Source: Helianthus annuus (Eukaryota > Streptophyta > Magnoliopsida > Asterales > Asteraceae). Taken from it: DNA of 64,000 nt. This document shows, piece after piece, positions 10,400-23,440 of this stretch. The stretch is taken from the NCBI RefSeq assembly GCF_002127325.2, contig NC_035444.2:36615140-36679139 (forward strand). Reading direction: 5' to 3'. The notes below the pieces were generated by a model that saw only the letters and a list, made by a program, of their open reading frames with translations, was not told where the DNA came from and ran no database searches. Each line of letters opens with the position of its first letter. The first letter of the stretch is position 1. Both the position numbers and the translations under genes were made by a program.

Positions 10400-12927
10400 T
10401 CAAAGAAAAAGATATTAGAGATTGATCAGTGTATAAGATAATCGCAGATGTATGAAATCGCCCCTGTTAGAGATTAAGTGTTTAGACCCGTTTGACACGT
10501 TGATAGTTTCCAACAACATTGAGCACACCATATTCAGCAATTAAAGGCATTTAGCTTAATAAAACATTTCATACTCAGTTAAAAACTCTTCAAAATAGAT
10601 GTTGGTCAACTCATAAAAAAATCTATATCTTTGACTTTTAAAAAGGCAAAATACACAAAATCACTAACTTATATTTTCTAGCCACCTGAACAAATTTAAA
10701 AAGAATATTCACTTAAATACCTTTCGTTAGTGATTATTTTCCATCATAACTCATCCCATGTATAGTGAACCAATTTCAATATCATGTAATATCACCACCA
10801 TATATCGCCTTCAACCCATGTATTTATTTTATAGAAAATTCCATCAACATTGACACGTAACTGAATAACCTAAACTAATACAAAAAGTAGAATAAGATCT
10901 ACGAATTCCATCAAAATAAAACCAACATAAGACATACCTCTAATCACCTGAGTTCTGGAAGCCAGAAAGTACTAAACTGATCAAGTGTAGAAGGCTCATC
11001 ATACACATAGGTATGAACATATCGATACTTCTTAGTTCATCAGCAGGTTTTCCTCTATTCTCCAAACTATAATGACAAAACAGATCATTCATATTCTACA
11101 AATTTCCACATGAAATCAAAATAATAAAAAACATGTGTTCCTACTTCTTACATCCACCAGTATAAATAAATTTGCATTTACTTCAAAAGATCAATAAATA
11201 TATGCTTTCGAATTTAAATATACTACAAGTTTTTAACTTTTGACAAAATAAGAACTATAATCTCATAAGACGTACTACGCAGAATAGTATAGTAGTGTGT
11301 ATAGCAAATTACAGTCGTGATTGCGACAGTCCTTAATGCAGTTATTTGTAGACAACCTGCTTGTAGGCTGTAGCAGTAAGCAATAGTCAGCGAAGCATAT
11401 ATCATAAGCAATTTGATAGATAATGAATAAAAACACCTTGAGCGAAGTGGCAAGACATGAAGAGCCTAACACTGGATATTTAATACCTGAGAAAAAACCA
11501 ATCATTAACAGTTAGTGTATGTATAGATTCTCTTTCACTGTTTACCTAAAAGGGGACCAACATAGTTTAACTACAACAAACCAAGAGATAGAAGAAAGGG
11601 AATGGAGTACCTGTACAATAGTGAGATAATTTGACTACCACAACAGCTTTTCTTCAAAATGAGTGATCTCATTATAGAAGGTGGTTCTCTTTTGTATTCA
11701 CATACTTAATTTGTACAAAATAGCACATTCTAGTGTGTTTTTGGCATATATTCCACCATAAAAATTGTTAATTTGATGTGAAAATTCAAGTATATTGGTT
11801 TACAAAAGTTGATTTTTTAAAAGTGAATCAAAGTATCAAGCACCAAAGCATAACTCAGTGTAAATTAATAAATTACAACTTGCAGCATCAAATACCTTCA
11901 CTTTCCACATAATAGAATAAAGATTAAAAAAACACATTATTGTACTCACTTCACAGTTCAAACCACTAAAGATGATATTTTATCACATAACAAAAAACCA
12001 CTTTTTTCATAATTCAATACTATTACTTTTATGAAAACTGCCCGTTCAAAAAATTTAAAACTTATACGGTCAAAAAATAACCCTGATCTAAAATAACCCA
12101 AAAAGAACCCTAATCTAAAATGGACGCCTAAAGAAAACGCTAATCTGTAAAAAAATCAATGGGTTCAAAAAATACGAAGTTAAATGAATGAGACATACCT
12201 TACAAATGAACATTCAACATCAAATCGATTGGAGGATTCTAAAAACCCTAACCGAAAAACAAATGCATATTTAACATCAAATCGATGACAGAAAGTTAAA
12301 ACGAAGAAAGATAATTATACGAAAAACACACCTTTGAGACGAAGAAATCGACATACTTTAATCATCATTGCCTGCTGGTATCTCATTTCTATCGCCACCA
12401 ATCTACTCGGCTTACACATCTGCGGGAGCCAATCGACTATCTAACGCTTACCGGAGGCCACTGTGGTCATAAGCGAGACCGCTGATCAAAACCCTTGGCC
12501 ACCGCTGGTCATCATCGTCGCCGGTGGCAGGTGATGTCGCAACAACAGCCACCACCGTCTCTATCTCTATCACTCACTCTCTCTCTCTCTCTTATTGCCA
12601 TATATCGACCATTTCCCTCTCTCCAAATGCCTGAATAAAGATCAATCATTCCATCAGATTGAATTAGTAACCTCGAAGAACTGGTGTAGATTCATCTAGG
12701 GTTTACAAATGATTATGAAGGGGGAAGACAAAAGAAACTCGATGATAATGAAAAAAGGAGATGAATGAAGGAAAATTAGAATTAGGGTTTTTATTAGGGA
12801 GAAAGAGAGAGAGAGTGCGTGTAATAAAGAGAAAAAGAATTGCCGCTCAAAGTTCCATTCTCTGGCTTAAGAGAATGTCCACATCATCATGGCATGTGGC
12901 TAAAGTGAATTCTTTTACTATAATAGA
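10400..12927. other. 5' portion of the Helitron, no gene recognised
   Basis: AT-rich sequence with short frames only. From about 12370 to 12910 it is more GC-rich, with CT-rich and GA-rich tracts (12570-12590, 12798-12817) and the segment leading to the 5' terminus. I see no recognisable exon here. Confidence 0.5.
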
Positions 12928-15900
12928 TAGATATTTAATTAAATTCACTACATAATCGCTTAAAACAAAAAAAAGTGTAACTTATGTAACGTTTTAGGTT
13001 TTCTAATTTTCAATTAAGGAAACTTTTGCTCGTTTTGGCTCAGCTTAGCTATATTTAGTAAGTTTTGACTTGTTTGAAGTTTAATATGACTATTTAGGTT
13101 ACGGTTGTCGATTGCGTTACAAATGTAACAATTGTTGTTGGTTTTTAAACTGAAGCTTCCATTTAAGGAAACTTTTGGTATTTTTGACTTTATCTTAGCT
13201 ATAAATAGCAAGTATACATATATTTGAAGTTTGATTATATGTAATTTCCATATTTGGACAATTACTAGTTATTCGCCAATACTTATTAATTCCCGAAAGT
13301 TTCTGTAAATTGTAGGAGCCTCTAGTTTTGTTTTGTTTTGAGCATCCCACTAACACGATAAGTTCACATATTATAAGGATTTATTTACCCAAATAAAGGC
13401 CCAATTAATGTATCGTAATAGCAACAATGTTGTAGTTAAGATATGTGTTAACTTTGCTAAGTGAAGAGTGTCACATCTTAGTTATCACTATATTCAAACA
13501 ATTAGGTATCACATATGTTCTCAGCTTTCACTATATTTAATCCATTGTGTTTCTATTGCATATATGGATTTTATTAAAGCTTAAATTAACCACTTTCTTA
13601 ATTGATTTTATATGTTTTGATGAGCTTGCTAAACTAAGTTGATACATGGCAACTCCTCAATGTTTTAAATAAATGCCTACCAAGTGTTTGATAAAATGCA
13701 TGAGTGTTGAACACATAATTGTCTACATAATTTAACAAAGATAATGAGAACATTTGTAGATGTTTTTATTCTTAGAACAATATCATCTATAACTTAAATT
13801 TGAGTAACATGAAGTAGATATGGTCCTTTTATTATATTCGGAGGGTATGCACTTGACTTACAATGTTAAGGATCCTTTGTTTAGCAATTAAATCCAAAAG
13901 TCTTTGCTCACTTTCTTACCATTGTTTGTACATTGATCATAATTTCCCTTTTTTTCTTTTGTATTTTTGGCAGCTTCAGGTTCGTTCTTCCAGTTTCTTG
14001 ATTTTCCCATAGCATTGAATCGAAAAAGATTAGTAGGGTTTATGATTTCTTCTTTTATCGTATTTAAAACAGTTTTTGAGTACTACAATAACTAGAAAAT
14101 TAGTTAAACTTTAAAGCCTAAAATTTCTTATGTTTATAAATTCCCTCTACTTCAACTTATGTTTTCAAAGTAAACTCCAGTGTTTCAATTTAGGCTCTGA
14201 GATTAAGATTTATAATTACCAAAATGATTATGAGTTGATCTTCATGTTGATAGCCATAGCTACGATCATGATACATGTCTATTTTATACTTACCAAAAAA
14301 TCAAGAATTTATTCAGTTTTTTCTAACACTTCCTTCATAATTGAAGATGATTATTGCAGGTAGTGGAGATTGTTAAAACCTAGACAAGAATCTGATTTGA
14401 GATTGTGGAGTTTCAACTTTTATTTTATTTTAGTTTTTGTTATGTTTTTAGATTTAGCATATGGAAGTGGCACTACGGTAGTACCCATTTTTGTGTTTTC
14501 AAAATGATAAAGCTATAAAAATTCTTTATTTTGAATTTGAAGATGTTTGCTGCTATGACCAAGAAAACAGTTAGAAGCGTTTGTGACCATGATCGAGGGT
14601 GATCTTTTGATTGGATGTATTAAATATGAGCAAATGGAGCATTTTTTTGGAATAACCCATTTTGACCCGCACACATTTTTGTCAAAACTCGTTCTGGCCC
14701 TAACAAAAATGGCCGAACCAAGTGTTGATCCTAAAGACGTAGTGGCTCCTAATAATCTATCGTATGTCAATATCTAACCGATGTAAAAGTGTTTTATGAA
14801 GTAACTAGTGATAGCTAGTAAACACAAATTATGGATTTTGAGATATCTGATTATAGAATTGACCATTTAGGCTTTGACTCATCTTGACTAGAATGACTAT
14901 CGGTTTTAATTAGTTATGAAGAACGTTTGTTGTTTAGTTAAATAACCTAAGAAGTGCTAAAATGGATTAGAGCCTACTAGGGTTAATCCCTAAAACCTAT
15001 AGGATCAATGTTATAGACACACACCACCTAATCTTGTGAAACAAGTTATAGTGATCATCCTTCATAATTTATAGTTTCTAGGTTGGGTTCTAAATTGAAT
15101 AACGGACATTGCGATTTCAGAACTAATCAAGATCAACCATATAGAAAACTCTAACTAGTTTCCAGATCATTTTCTTAGGTAGCTCACAAGTTTTATCAGT
15201 TATGTCACTACTTTGTCTATTACCGGTTAGGGTTTCAAGCCTGAGTTTATAAGTGCACTTTTATAACCTAAAGATAATACGTGGTGAATCTACCATATAT
15301 AACTTCATAGAAAGATCAATAAGACCACACAAATCAGATCTAAAACCAATAATAACAAGTAATCATACACATCATAAGATCAAAATAACCCAACTTTACT
15401 AAAATCACACTATCATACGTAAAAACCAATGTATAAATCAAACCAGGAAAATAATCATCTTAGCCTAAATGGCTTACAGAAGTTAAAAGAAGTCATGCAC
15501 GTGACAAAAGACTGAAAACGAAAGCAAACCAAATTGATATACGTGATTAGACACAAACTGGATGGTAGGATCTTCACTTCTTCAAGCTTCTAGACCTCTA
15601 GATTTTCAATTCTGCTCGATCTTCTCAGCTTCCAAATTGCGTTTTGTCCGGTTTCCTTCCGTCATAGGGTCTTAAATACTGAAATATAGGATTTTGAGTT
15701 TTGACACGTCTGGACCCATATGGATCGGGTACGACCCATTCCCTTTTAGGGGATTATGGGTAGTAACTAAGCCCATAGCACAATAATAACACTGCGAGCT
15801 AGCCGAACGATTTCCAATGAGTACTACCCGTACCCTCTAAGGGAGTACGACATGTACCTTAAGAATTATGGCCAAAACCCCATATTTGGACGCGCCTCGT

Positions 15901-16560
15901 CAAAACAGTCAAGATTCACGTATAATACGCCTCGTAACTCATTTTTGAGCTCAAGATATGCCCATTTAAAGTACTACTTCTTCCCTGTCGCACTGTTTTG
16001 TTTAGGTATGCCTCGTTCTTCAGGTTTTCATCCAAATTCTTCACGGGCACCATTTAAACCTTCAAAATCATAATAAGGAATAAATATGATAATCTTATAT
16101 AATATGCAATATTAACCCATTAACTCTGCGTAAAATCATGTTGCTTTAACAACACATCACTTACACCCGGAAATTGACATGGAATTGTGGTCACAAACGG
16201 ACGGTGGAAAAAAAGTGTTGATTTTATGGCACTGGAAACATCACTGACTCACATAATGTGATGTCGGGTGCATCCTCAATGTCGAGTACTCATAGTTCAT
16301 ATCCACAAGAGAGAAGTGACTGAGGTTTATATTTTCTTTTAATAAAAATAAAAGTCTATATTTTCATGTGATAAAAGACTAATAATGGTTATTTAAATGA
16401 ATCGGCTTATATTGAGTTAGGTTTCTTTTTTTTTTTTTGTGTGTATTGTGTTATAACATCCCCCATTTGGATGTAATGACTTTTATTAAGTTATATTTGG
16501 TTAGAACTTGATATAATGTGTCATATTATAAGGTGTGATAATGGATGTTAACGGGTTATT
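12928..16560. other. Intergenic stretch with short unrecognised frames
   Basis: Mostly AT-rich. A pair of related segments at about 13015-13085 and 13160-13235 share AAGGAAACTTTTG and TTAGCTATA-type words, an old local duplication. A 64-residue plus frame at 14583-14777 (with EQMEHFFGITHFDPHTFLSK) has protein-like composition but is unidentified. The frame at 15852-16073 is also unrecognised. No RNA gene was seen. Confidence 0.4.
14583..14777 (+). other. Unrecognised 64-residue frame
   Basis: Reads MTMIEGDLLIGCIKYEQMEH and continues FFGITHFDPHTFLSKLVLAL, then TKMAEPSVDPKD. The mix of charged and hydrophobic residues suggests a real coding past, perhaps one exon of a broken gene. I cannot assign a family. 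No matching exons were found on either side. Confidence 0.3.
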
Positions 16561-16578
16561 TTTTGCTTTGGATGTTAT

Positions 16579-16735
16579 AGGTGCAACGTTTGAATGAAAA
16601 AATAGCGGAATTGGAACAAGATAAAATAGAGAAACATGCTATGCTATGATGGAGAAAATCGAAGAAAGAGCGAGGTTGTATGCCAAAATGAGTGAGAGAA
16701 TTCAGTTGTTGTCACAAAACCTGCCACCAACTTAA
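16579..16735 (+). pseudogene. Coiled-coil C-terminal remnant, probably En/Spm-type transposon protein
   Basis: After an AG acceptor (TTATAG), the frame reads VQRLNEKIAELEQDKIEKHA, then after a one-base shift MEKIEERARLYAKMSERIQL, and ends LSQNLPPT with a TAA. Charged helical tails of this form end plant En/Spm (CACTA) transposon proteins. The frameshift at about 16645 disables it. Its place beside the GTAGC subterminal repeats supports the assignment, but the family match is by general character, not by a catalytic motif. Confidence 0.4.
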
Positions 16736-16919
16736 GATATGTTGAAATTTATTATATTGCTTTTGGATCTCTATCGTTGCTTTGGGTTTATTTCGATCTT
16801 TATCGTTGCTTTGGGATAATTTGGATCTTTATCATGTTACTTTGATTATATTTTATTGAGATTTAATTATAATATTTATAGGCAAAATAAAGAAAACTAT
16901 ATACAAAAAGGGAATTTTT

Positions 16920-17136
16920 GATAAATTCATGACCAAATGTGTAGATAAATCTGTTGCGAAATCCATATTTATCCTCATAGCAAAATTCAAATAGAATTCG
17001 TAGCTAAATTCTGTAACAAATTCAGTAGCAAAAGGTAGCAAAATTTTGTAGCCAAACCCAGGCATATGCATAGCAAATTTCGTAGCCAAATCGCAAGAAT
17101 TTTGTAGCAGAACTGGTAGCAAAGGCATAGCAAACT
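16920..17136. repeat. GTAGCAAA subterminal repeats, left half
   Basis: About ten irregular copies of GTAGC(A/T)AA or CATAGCAAA. The array continues after the nested MULE at 29766-30100. Confidence 0.7.
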
Positions 17137-17332
17137 AGAAACGGGATCGGGAGAAAACGCTCAAAAGTGTGAGAACGGTGAGAACGCTTCCTGGCCCAAC
17201 ACGTGTCCCGCCGCTTAGAAAAGGACGGAGGGGCTTTTTTGTCCTTTTATCTTCTGCTTTCCAGTTCCGCTTTTTCCAATATTGTTTTAATTTTTGGTTT
17301 TTAAGATTTTTGACATTAACCAAATTCAATAA

Positions 17333-19130
17333 TTAATGGCATTTAATGGTTTCATTGTATCAACATTTGGCGTTTATGGCGTTTATTCACATCGTATGCC
17401 ATTAGAACCCAGGGGGCAGGAAATCTATTTGAATGGCGTTTTTCAAGGGGTTTAAAACAAGATGGCCCATTGTTCTATTATTTTTTATAAACATTTTGGC
17501 GTTTGTGGTATCTTGGCGTTTTAGTATTGTTAAATTATATTTCAACCACAGGAAAAAAAATACAAGGGAAGAAAATAAATTAAAAATCCTAATCAGATCT
17601 CTTTTCACAATCTTCACTATCATTAGTCTCTCTCTTCTTTAATATTACAAGAACTGTCACCAAATAAAAGGCGTTTTATGTAAAACTTAACAAACCCATC
17701 GGTTTGATTATTTTGCCTGCTCGTCTGTTGAAGTGGCTTTTTTGTGGATGTTTGGGGACATAGATCTATGACGTGTGGGTGGGTTTTTCGCTTTTTCTTC
17801 ATGTTGATCTTCATCTTTATAATCAACCCACTCTTCAGTATCATTGATCTCTTCTCCTCATCCAAGACTTCTTCAAGAACAAAAAATACAAAATGCCATA
17901 TGACTGGCATTAGTATATATCTTTTTCTTGAAATTTTGTCCATCTCATGCAGCAAAATCTTACTTAGTTACTCGCATTCGCTAACAATTCATTCAGTGCA
18001 ACTTGACGAATAACAATTACTGAATATCCAAGAAAGCATATTAGCCATCTTTGATTTTTTTGGCGTTTTACAGTGATTGGCATTTAGTAGTATTGGCGTT
18101 TGTTTTTTTTTTTTTTTTTGGTTTGGTCAAATGGAAGTTGCTGAGATGTATCATTTTATATGATCTCTTTTTGGCACCTAAGTTAGGCGGTGCCTTATTA
18201 TAATAAAATATTCGTCTTTTCAGTTACTGTTTGTAATTATTGTTTTTGAAAAGCTTTATCTCTGAAGTCTGTAACACGTCCCATATTTCAAGTTTGACGT
18301 TTTAGATTCTAATATAATAAATTTCCCCTATCTTCAGTTTTTCTGATTTGAAGTTACTGTTTCTAGTTACATTTTCAAGTTTGTTTTTTTATTTTTGGGT
18401 TTTTTATTATACTTTTTCAAACTAATTTTATTATAGTTTGGGAGTTTTGGGGGGCGTTTAACAGGATGATTTCGTTTAAACAAGCATTTTGGCTGTTTTG
18501 GCGTTTTTATTATATATGGCGTTTTTATTATACAACAATCAACTGAAAAGGAAAATAATAAAAAAAAGAATACATAAAAAAAGTTTTTTTATAATACTTG
18601 TCCAAATTAATTTTAGGATGGTTTGATAAACGCCAAAGGTGTAGACATTTGCCTTTTTGGCGTTTTTATTAGATATGACGTTGTTTATTTTAAATAACAA
18701 TCAGCTGAAAAAGAAAAATTAAACAAAATAAATATTGATCTTCCAAATCTTCACTGACCAGTCTCTTTCTTCTTTTGAAGCATATTCACTGGTTGTTTCG
18801 ACTTTCGTATGAAATCAGCCTCTTTTTCTATAATTTTTGTCCATCTCATGCAGCAAAATGTTATTGAGTTTACACCCTTTCAGCCAAAATGTTATCTTTT
18901 TTGGCGTTTTACCGAGAAAAAGAACGCCACAAAATAAACCATCTTAAAACTGTAAATTTGATCATGCTAAAATCAATAAAATGTTGTTGTATGGTGTTGG
19001 ATAACATTGTTAATCCTCAGTTAAGAAAGATAAATGACAATGTTGTCCACACCATACAGCTACACTTTATTGACAACGATATATTTGATGTTTGGGTTTT
19101 CTAGCGTTTATCAGTCGAATGGTTTATATT
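17333..19130. repeat. MULE interior with dispersed GGCGTTT words
   Basis: TGGCGTTT or GGCGTTTT recurs irregularly (for example 17370, 17432, 17500, 18061, 18499, 18659, 18902). The same word returns on the other side of the Helitron (29414-29590), which shows that the two flanks are one element. A 49-bp stretch around CATCTCATGCAGCAAAAT occurs twice (17939 and 18841). No transposase motif is visible in the frames here. Confidence 0.65.
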
Positions 19131-19636
19131 AAACTAGGTTATTCCCCGGGTAGGAAAATTTAAATTACAATCAAAAGCAACAATAATATACGGATTCAAT
19201 AGTCATCAACACACCCTTAAATCTTTTTATGAATACGTGTGTTGAGAAATGATATGTTTTTTTATTTTTTGAAAAAAAAATACGTTTAAACATGATAGAG
19301 TGTGGCTCCACCCCCGATCATAACCTACACTTCAAACGGTTTTCCAATTCCTCAAAAATGGTTGCCTGAAAAAACAATAATGCAAAATTTCAATGAAACA
19401 CTACAAGATCAATTACTTTCGCTACAAATTTCACTGAACTTTACATCATCCTAGAGGTCATAAAATGGGAGGATCGGGCAGTTCAAAGAGTCAAACAATT
19501 CGAATCGATAGGTTAGGCCAGTACACTTCACACAAATGTACAACACACTAATACACTGACAAAAAATGGTATGAATTTGACCCAATTCAACCAGTCATAC
19601 ACCATACACCTGCTCGTGCAAATAGTACAGAGCTCT

Positions 19637-19747
19637 CTCCAAGACTTTCATAGTCGAACTAACCGAGAACGAACCTTGAAGAATCTTCGACCCAAGACTT
19701 TCATAGTCGAACTGACCGAGAACGAACCTTGAAGAATCTTCGACCCA
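19637..19747. repeat. Tandem duplication, unit about 53 bp
   Basis: AAGACTTTCATAGTCGAACT followed by the same 33 bases (ending GAAGAATCTTCGACCC) occurs twice in a row, with one substitution (ACTAACC / ACTGACC). It is recent and local. The minus strand reads KILQGSFSVSSTMKVL in both units, perhaps a duplicated piece of a coding exon. Confidence 0.85.
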
Positions 19748-20149
19748 AGTCCACGTGTCTGCATATGTAATTAGTACTTTCGATCCATCTCATTAATGTA
19801 TAAGTTGATTTGGGTTATGTTTTTATCTCAAAAGAAAGTGTTATAACTTACACATCTTTTATTAAATGTCCAAAAAAATGGCTTAGTGCAACTAAATAAT
19901 ATTTGCAGATAGAAAAATATGAACTTGCTATAAAATTGACACAAACAACCCGTTTGTTTCATATAGGAATAAATGAACTTGGTATATAACCCTAGTCTTA
20001 TGATATATATATATATAATCCTAGTGTTACTCCTATGATTGAGATAATGATCACTTGGGTGTATATACAATATCAAATATATATAGAAATACAATAAAAC
20101 ATACATATATTTTATATAATAGTGGTCATCATCCTGATGAGTTTGCCCC

Positions 20150-22535
20150 AAAGCATACCACTAATGACCTCATTCACATTAACAGTCATGTTGTATGGTA
20201 TAAATAATGAAAGACGGACCTGCCACCTCTTTGATTGAGCTGGGTATTTTTCTTCAAAACAAAGCTGAAAATCAACAAAAAAAACATACAGTAACTACAC
20301 ATAGCATTAATGGCACATAATTAATAAATAAATACTTTAAATGGTAGTTATGTTTATAAAAAAAACAATGTTCTCACCACAATAACTCAAGTTTTTCAAG
20401 AGTGTAGCAATTTCAAACCTACTGACCCATTTGGAAAAAAAAACTCAAAGTTCACTTGACCCGTTTGAGATAAAACACAACCCAAAGTTTATTTGACCCG
20501 TCATAAAAGGGTAACCCAGGACATCTTTCCTTAAAGATACAAGTGATACCTGTTAATAAATCACCGACAAAAATAAAAAATATGGAGAATTAAGTTTATT
20601 GCAAAAAGAGTAACCTGGGACATCTTTCATTAAATAATCCGAACTTGTCAAATACTCATAATGCTGAACATGTACATCCTAGGAGTGTCCATAAACTGTC
20701 GAAATCGACCAAACTACCCAACAGAAAAAAAAAGTCTGCATATTTGTAATATATATAATGTCTGATTTAGGTAGTCCAATAATGGTTTAATAAAATTTAA
20801 CTATGCTAAGTCAGCTTATGGCTAACACATTGTATCCAACTTTTATATACAAAAATAATGTTAAATACTATAACAAAATCATAGTCACAAGAAACGATAA
20901 AAGACCCACGTATCGCTACCAGATCGGTCGTACCGAATCGCGGTACAAAGTTGTCCCAATCACCTCTTGTACGCGTATCCGATTGCTAAATTGGACCGTT
21001 CCCGATTATGTACTATAATAGTGTTCCAATCGTTAAATACACGTTTTTAATCGATCCGAAACACGTTTCCGTTTGTAGCGGTCGGCGTTTCGCTATGGCC
21101 AGATTCATGTACCGGAATTTGAAAAGCCATTAACTTTTTCCCGCTTTTCATTAACAGAGGTAAGTGAATATTTTTTTCCTGCCATTAACTTGTCACACTA
21201 CAATTAACACACTTTAATTGTTACCCATGCAATGTTAACTATAAATACCCTAACTATAAATACTTGCTGTAACAATCAATCTAGCACACAATATTTCAAT
21301 TCAATTAAGTCAATTACAAAAAGAAAACAGTAAACAATTAGCAAATGGCTTTCGGTAAGATTGAGTTTTATGAAATTTATGTTTTGATTATGAATTTTCT
21401 TTTATGAAGTTTTTGTTTTGAATTTTGATTATGTTTTTGAAAATTTAATGAAAGATCTATTTTATATTTTTTATATGTATATGATATCTGTACCAGACTA
21501 CAGTGATACGCGATAGGATACACCGTACCATGTATCGAATTAGCGTTCCCAACTGAACCTACCCCCAACGTACCGATTTTTAGAAAGGCCCGAATTGCGT
21601 ACCGATTTTCGTATCACGTTCCATGTGACTATAAACAAAACCCAAAACCAATATTTTTACCATATTAATATAATGTTTTGAGTATATCAATTTAGGACTC
21701 TAGACAACTTTTGACCCAATCAAGCCATTAGACTCGTTCCCTTTTTAACTGTATATTCTGCATGACCCATTTGCTGCAACATGCCTAACAAATAAGATGA
21801 AGGATTGTCTTTGACTGACTCTTAGTAATAAGCAAGCATATAAATATAAACTAACAGTACAAACCACATTGAAATTCAAACATGTAGTAGTAAAATAACC
21901 CAAATAGACTTTGTACATGATAGTGAGGTAGATAAGAAATCTTACCTAATTTTATAGTTTAAAATGGGATATGTTCAACCATCTTAGCAAATAGTCTCTG
22001 CTGCTTGGCTAATGCGCTTCTTCTTCTGTCATCTCAACACCATTCGTTCACTTTCCACGTTTAATAGTTTCATTTTCAATCATTTCGGTTAGGTTTAATC
22101 CTTTAACCCCACATATAAATAAAAGAGATCATTATATAATAAATAGAAAGAACTAAACAGTTACTTTAGTTTCAACTTTGTGTTGTTTGTATGCAGCATA
22201 AACTTTTACAGTTAATCCACAAAACCAAGAACCTGGATAGCTAAATGAATTAGTTGGAACTTGAAAAACAGACACATTTATCTACATTATGCAAGTATAT
22301 AACAAACCTCTAATGAATATAAAATCGTGGAATTAGTGAGTCATCAACCAACATCTAGATAGATTACAACTAATACCTTCAAAATCAAGTAGACAAAATG
22401 AGCTGTCTCTGAGCCCATTGAATCTGAACAAAATAAATAAATAGATTAAAATTGAATACATACCCATTCCACCCAATTATCAAACCCATACCCATAATAA
22501 AGATTCATGGCTGTAAAACAAACATGGTGAAACAC
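20150..22535. other. Helitron interior without recognised gene
   Basis: Repeat-like AT-rich sequence. 20688-21620 contains CGATTCGGTACGACC-like words in both orientations, recalling the TAGGGGTGT class of hAT elements, but clean ends were not found. A short stretch at 21245-21270 resembles a TATA-type region, with no gene after it. Confidence 0.4.
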
Positions 22536-22539
22536 TAAC

Positions 22540-22706
22540 CGGCCCCGTAACACCAAGACCGTGCTTTACGACTCTTCAAAGAAGTTATAAGAAGGCCAAA
22601 CAACAAAAACGACTGCAAACATTCCATTACCGAATCGCCAAGAAGGTTGAAGTGCTACCGGATTGGCATCCTCGATTTTTGGTATACCAAATTCCTCTAC
22701 AACTCC
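22540..22706 (-). pseudogene. BOR-like: Captured exon of a boron transporter (BOR family)
   Basis: Between an acceptor (CATAG, upper side) and a donor (GTTAGT, lower side), the minus strand reads GVVEEFGIPKIEDANPVALQ, then PSWRFGNGMFAVVLLFGLLI and TSLKSRKARSWCYGA. Plant borate exporters of the BOR family (SLC4-like, plasma membrane) have FRIPE.ED...., then QPSW.F.NGMFALVLSFGLL, then T.L.SRKARSWRYGTGW, with one transmembrane helix in the middle. The match covers the whole exon. Arg to Cys in SWRYG is a visible change. Only one of about a dozen exons is present. Confidence 0.8.
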
Positions 22707-22849
22707 CTATGAAAAACGATACATGTATGTTAATCCTAATAACCAACAATTTAATCAATGGTATTGTAAGTAAAATGTAAAACTCACTTTAATAGCCTGT
22801 TGCATGATTTTAATATGTTCATAAAAAAAGGAAGAGGAAAGCAACATAC

Positions 22850-23440
22850 TCAAGGGCTTTCATGTCGGTGTCTTCTTCCCGTTCCCAACTTGCTGATGCG
22901 CGTCAAGGGACTCTGCTTCTTTCTACTTCTACCTGGTAAACCGGTCAAAGTTTCTTAAAGTCTTTAAAAACATACAACCTCTTAAATCGTTAGTATTTCA
23001 TTGTCATAATTAAAGCATTTATTACTTTAATTAGCTTGAAACGGAGAACAGAGTGTTTCAGGGGCCAATCCGGCACGTGTTGTGCTAAAAGTGCTTTGTT
23101 TCAACTCGTTTTGAATCAAATCTTTTTTGACATGTTACCCAATCGACTGTCGCCTGACCCACCCATCATATTCACCTTCACATATATAAAAGTATACGCA
23201 ATGAATAGAAACAATAATGAACCTGAGCTTCTTTAATACGCTTCATATCCTTTTCTAATTGGAACTCCGCTGCCGCCTTTTCGCTTGTCATTACCTCTAA
23301 CTGTGCATATTGTCAAAGCATGTCATCATTTTTAAAGCCAATATTCATCACCAGGAGACTACAACTGTTAACTTACCAACAAATCCGTAAGTTCCCGGTA
23401 CCGTTTCTCTAGCTCCATATGTTCCTGCACAGTAGTACTA
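22850..23440 (-). pseudogene. GC1-like: Captured three-exon fragment of golgin candidate 1/2
   Basis: The exons in transcript order are about 23440-23377 (TTVQEHMELEKRYRELTDLL), 23300-23223 (LEVMTSEKAAAEFQLEKDMK, then RIKEAQ) and 22932-22850 (VEVERSRVP, stop, RASASWEREEDTDMKALE). Plant golgin candidates 1/2 are Golgi coiled-coil tethers. Near their C-terminal anchor they carry ELEKRYRELTDLLY, then QLE..SEKAAAEFQLEKE.KR, then SRVSRRAS..WEED...K.LE in this order. Splice donors and acceptors are intact, but an in-frame TGA replaces an Arg codon in the third exon. The C-terminal membrane anchor exons are missing. Confidence 0.8.

Larger units (their letters stand above)
5477..12927 (-). mobile_element. 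Helitron, minus orientation, carrying host exons and a RepHel remnant
   Basis: The left end is a Helitron 3' terminus read in reverse: CTAG at 5477-5480 preceded by A, then a perfect hairpin (ACCCGTGT and ACACGGGT, 5488-5506). The right end ...ACTATAATAGA (12927) followed by T is the reverse of the 5' TCTATTATA... terminus. Insertion between A and T without a target duplication is the Helitron rule. Inside, on the same strand, lie a RepHel remnant (5563-5787), a beta carbonic anhydrase exon (9262-9405) and four exons of a UDP-arabinose 4-epimerase (9599-10397). A 0.6-kb segment is present twice (7148 and 8612). That both termini belong to one element is inferred from orientation and content. 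Confidence 0.75.
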
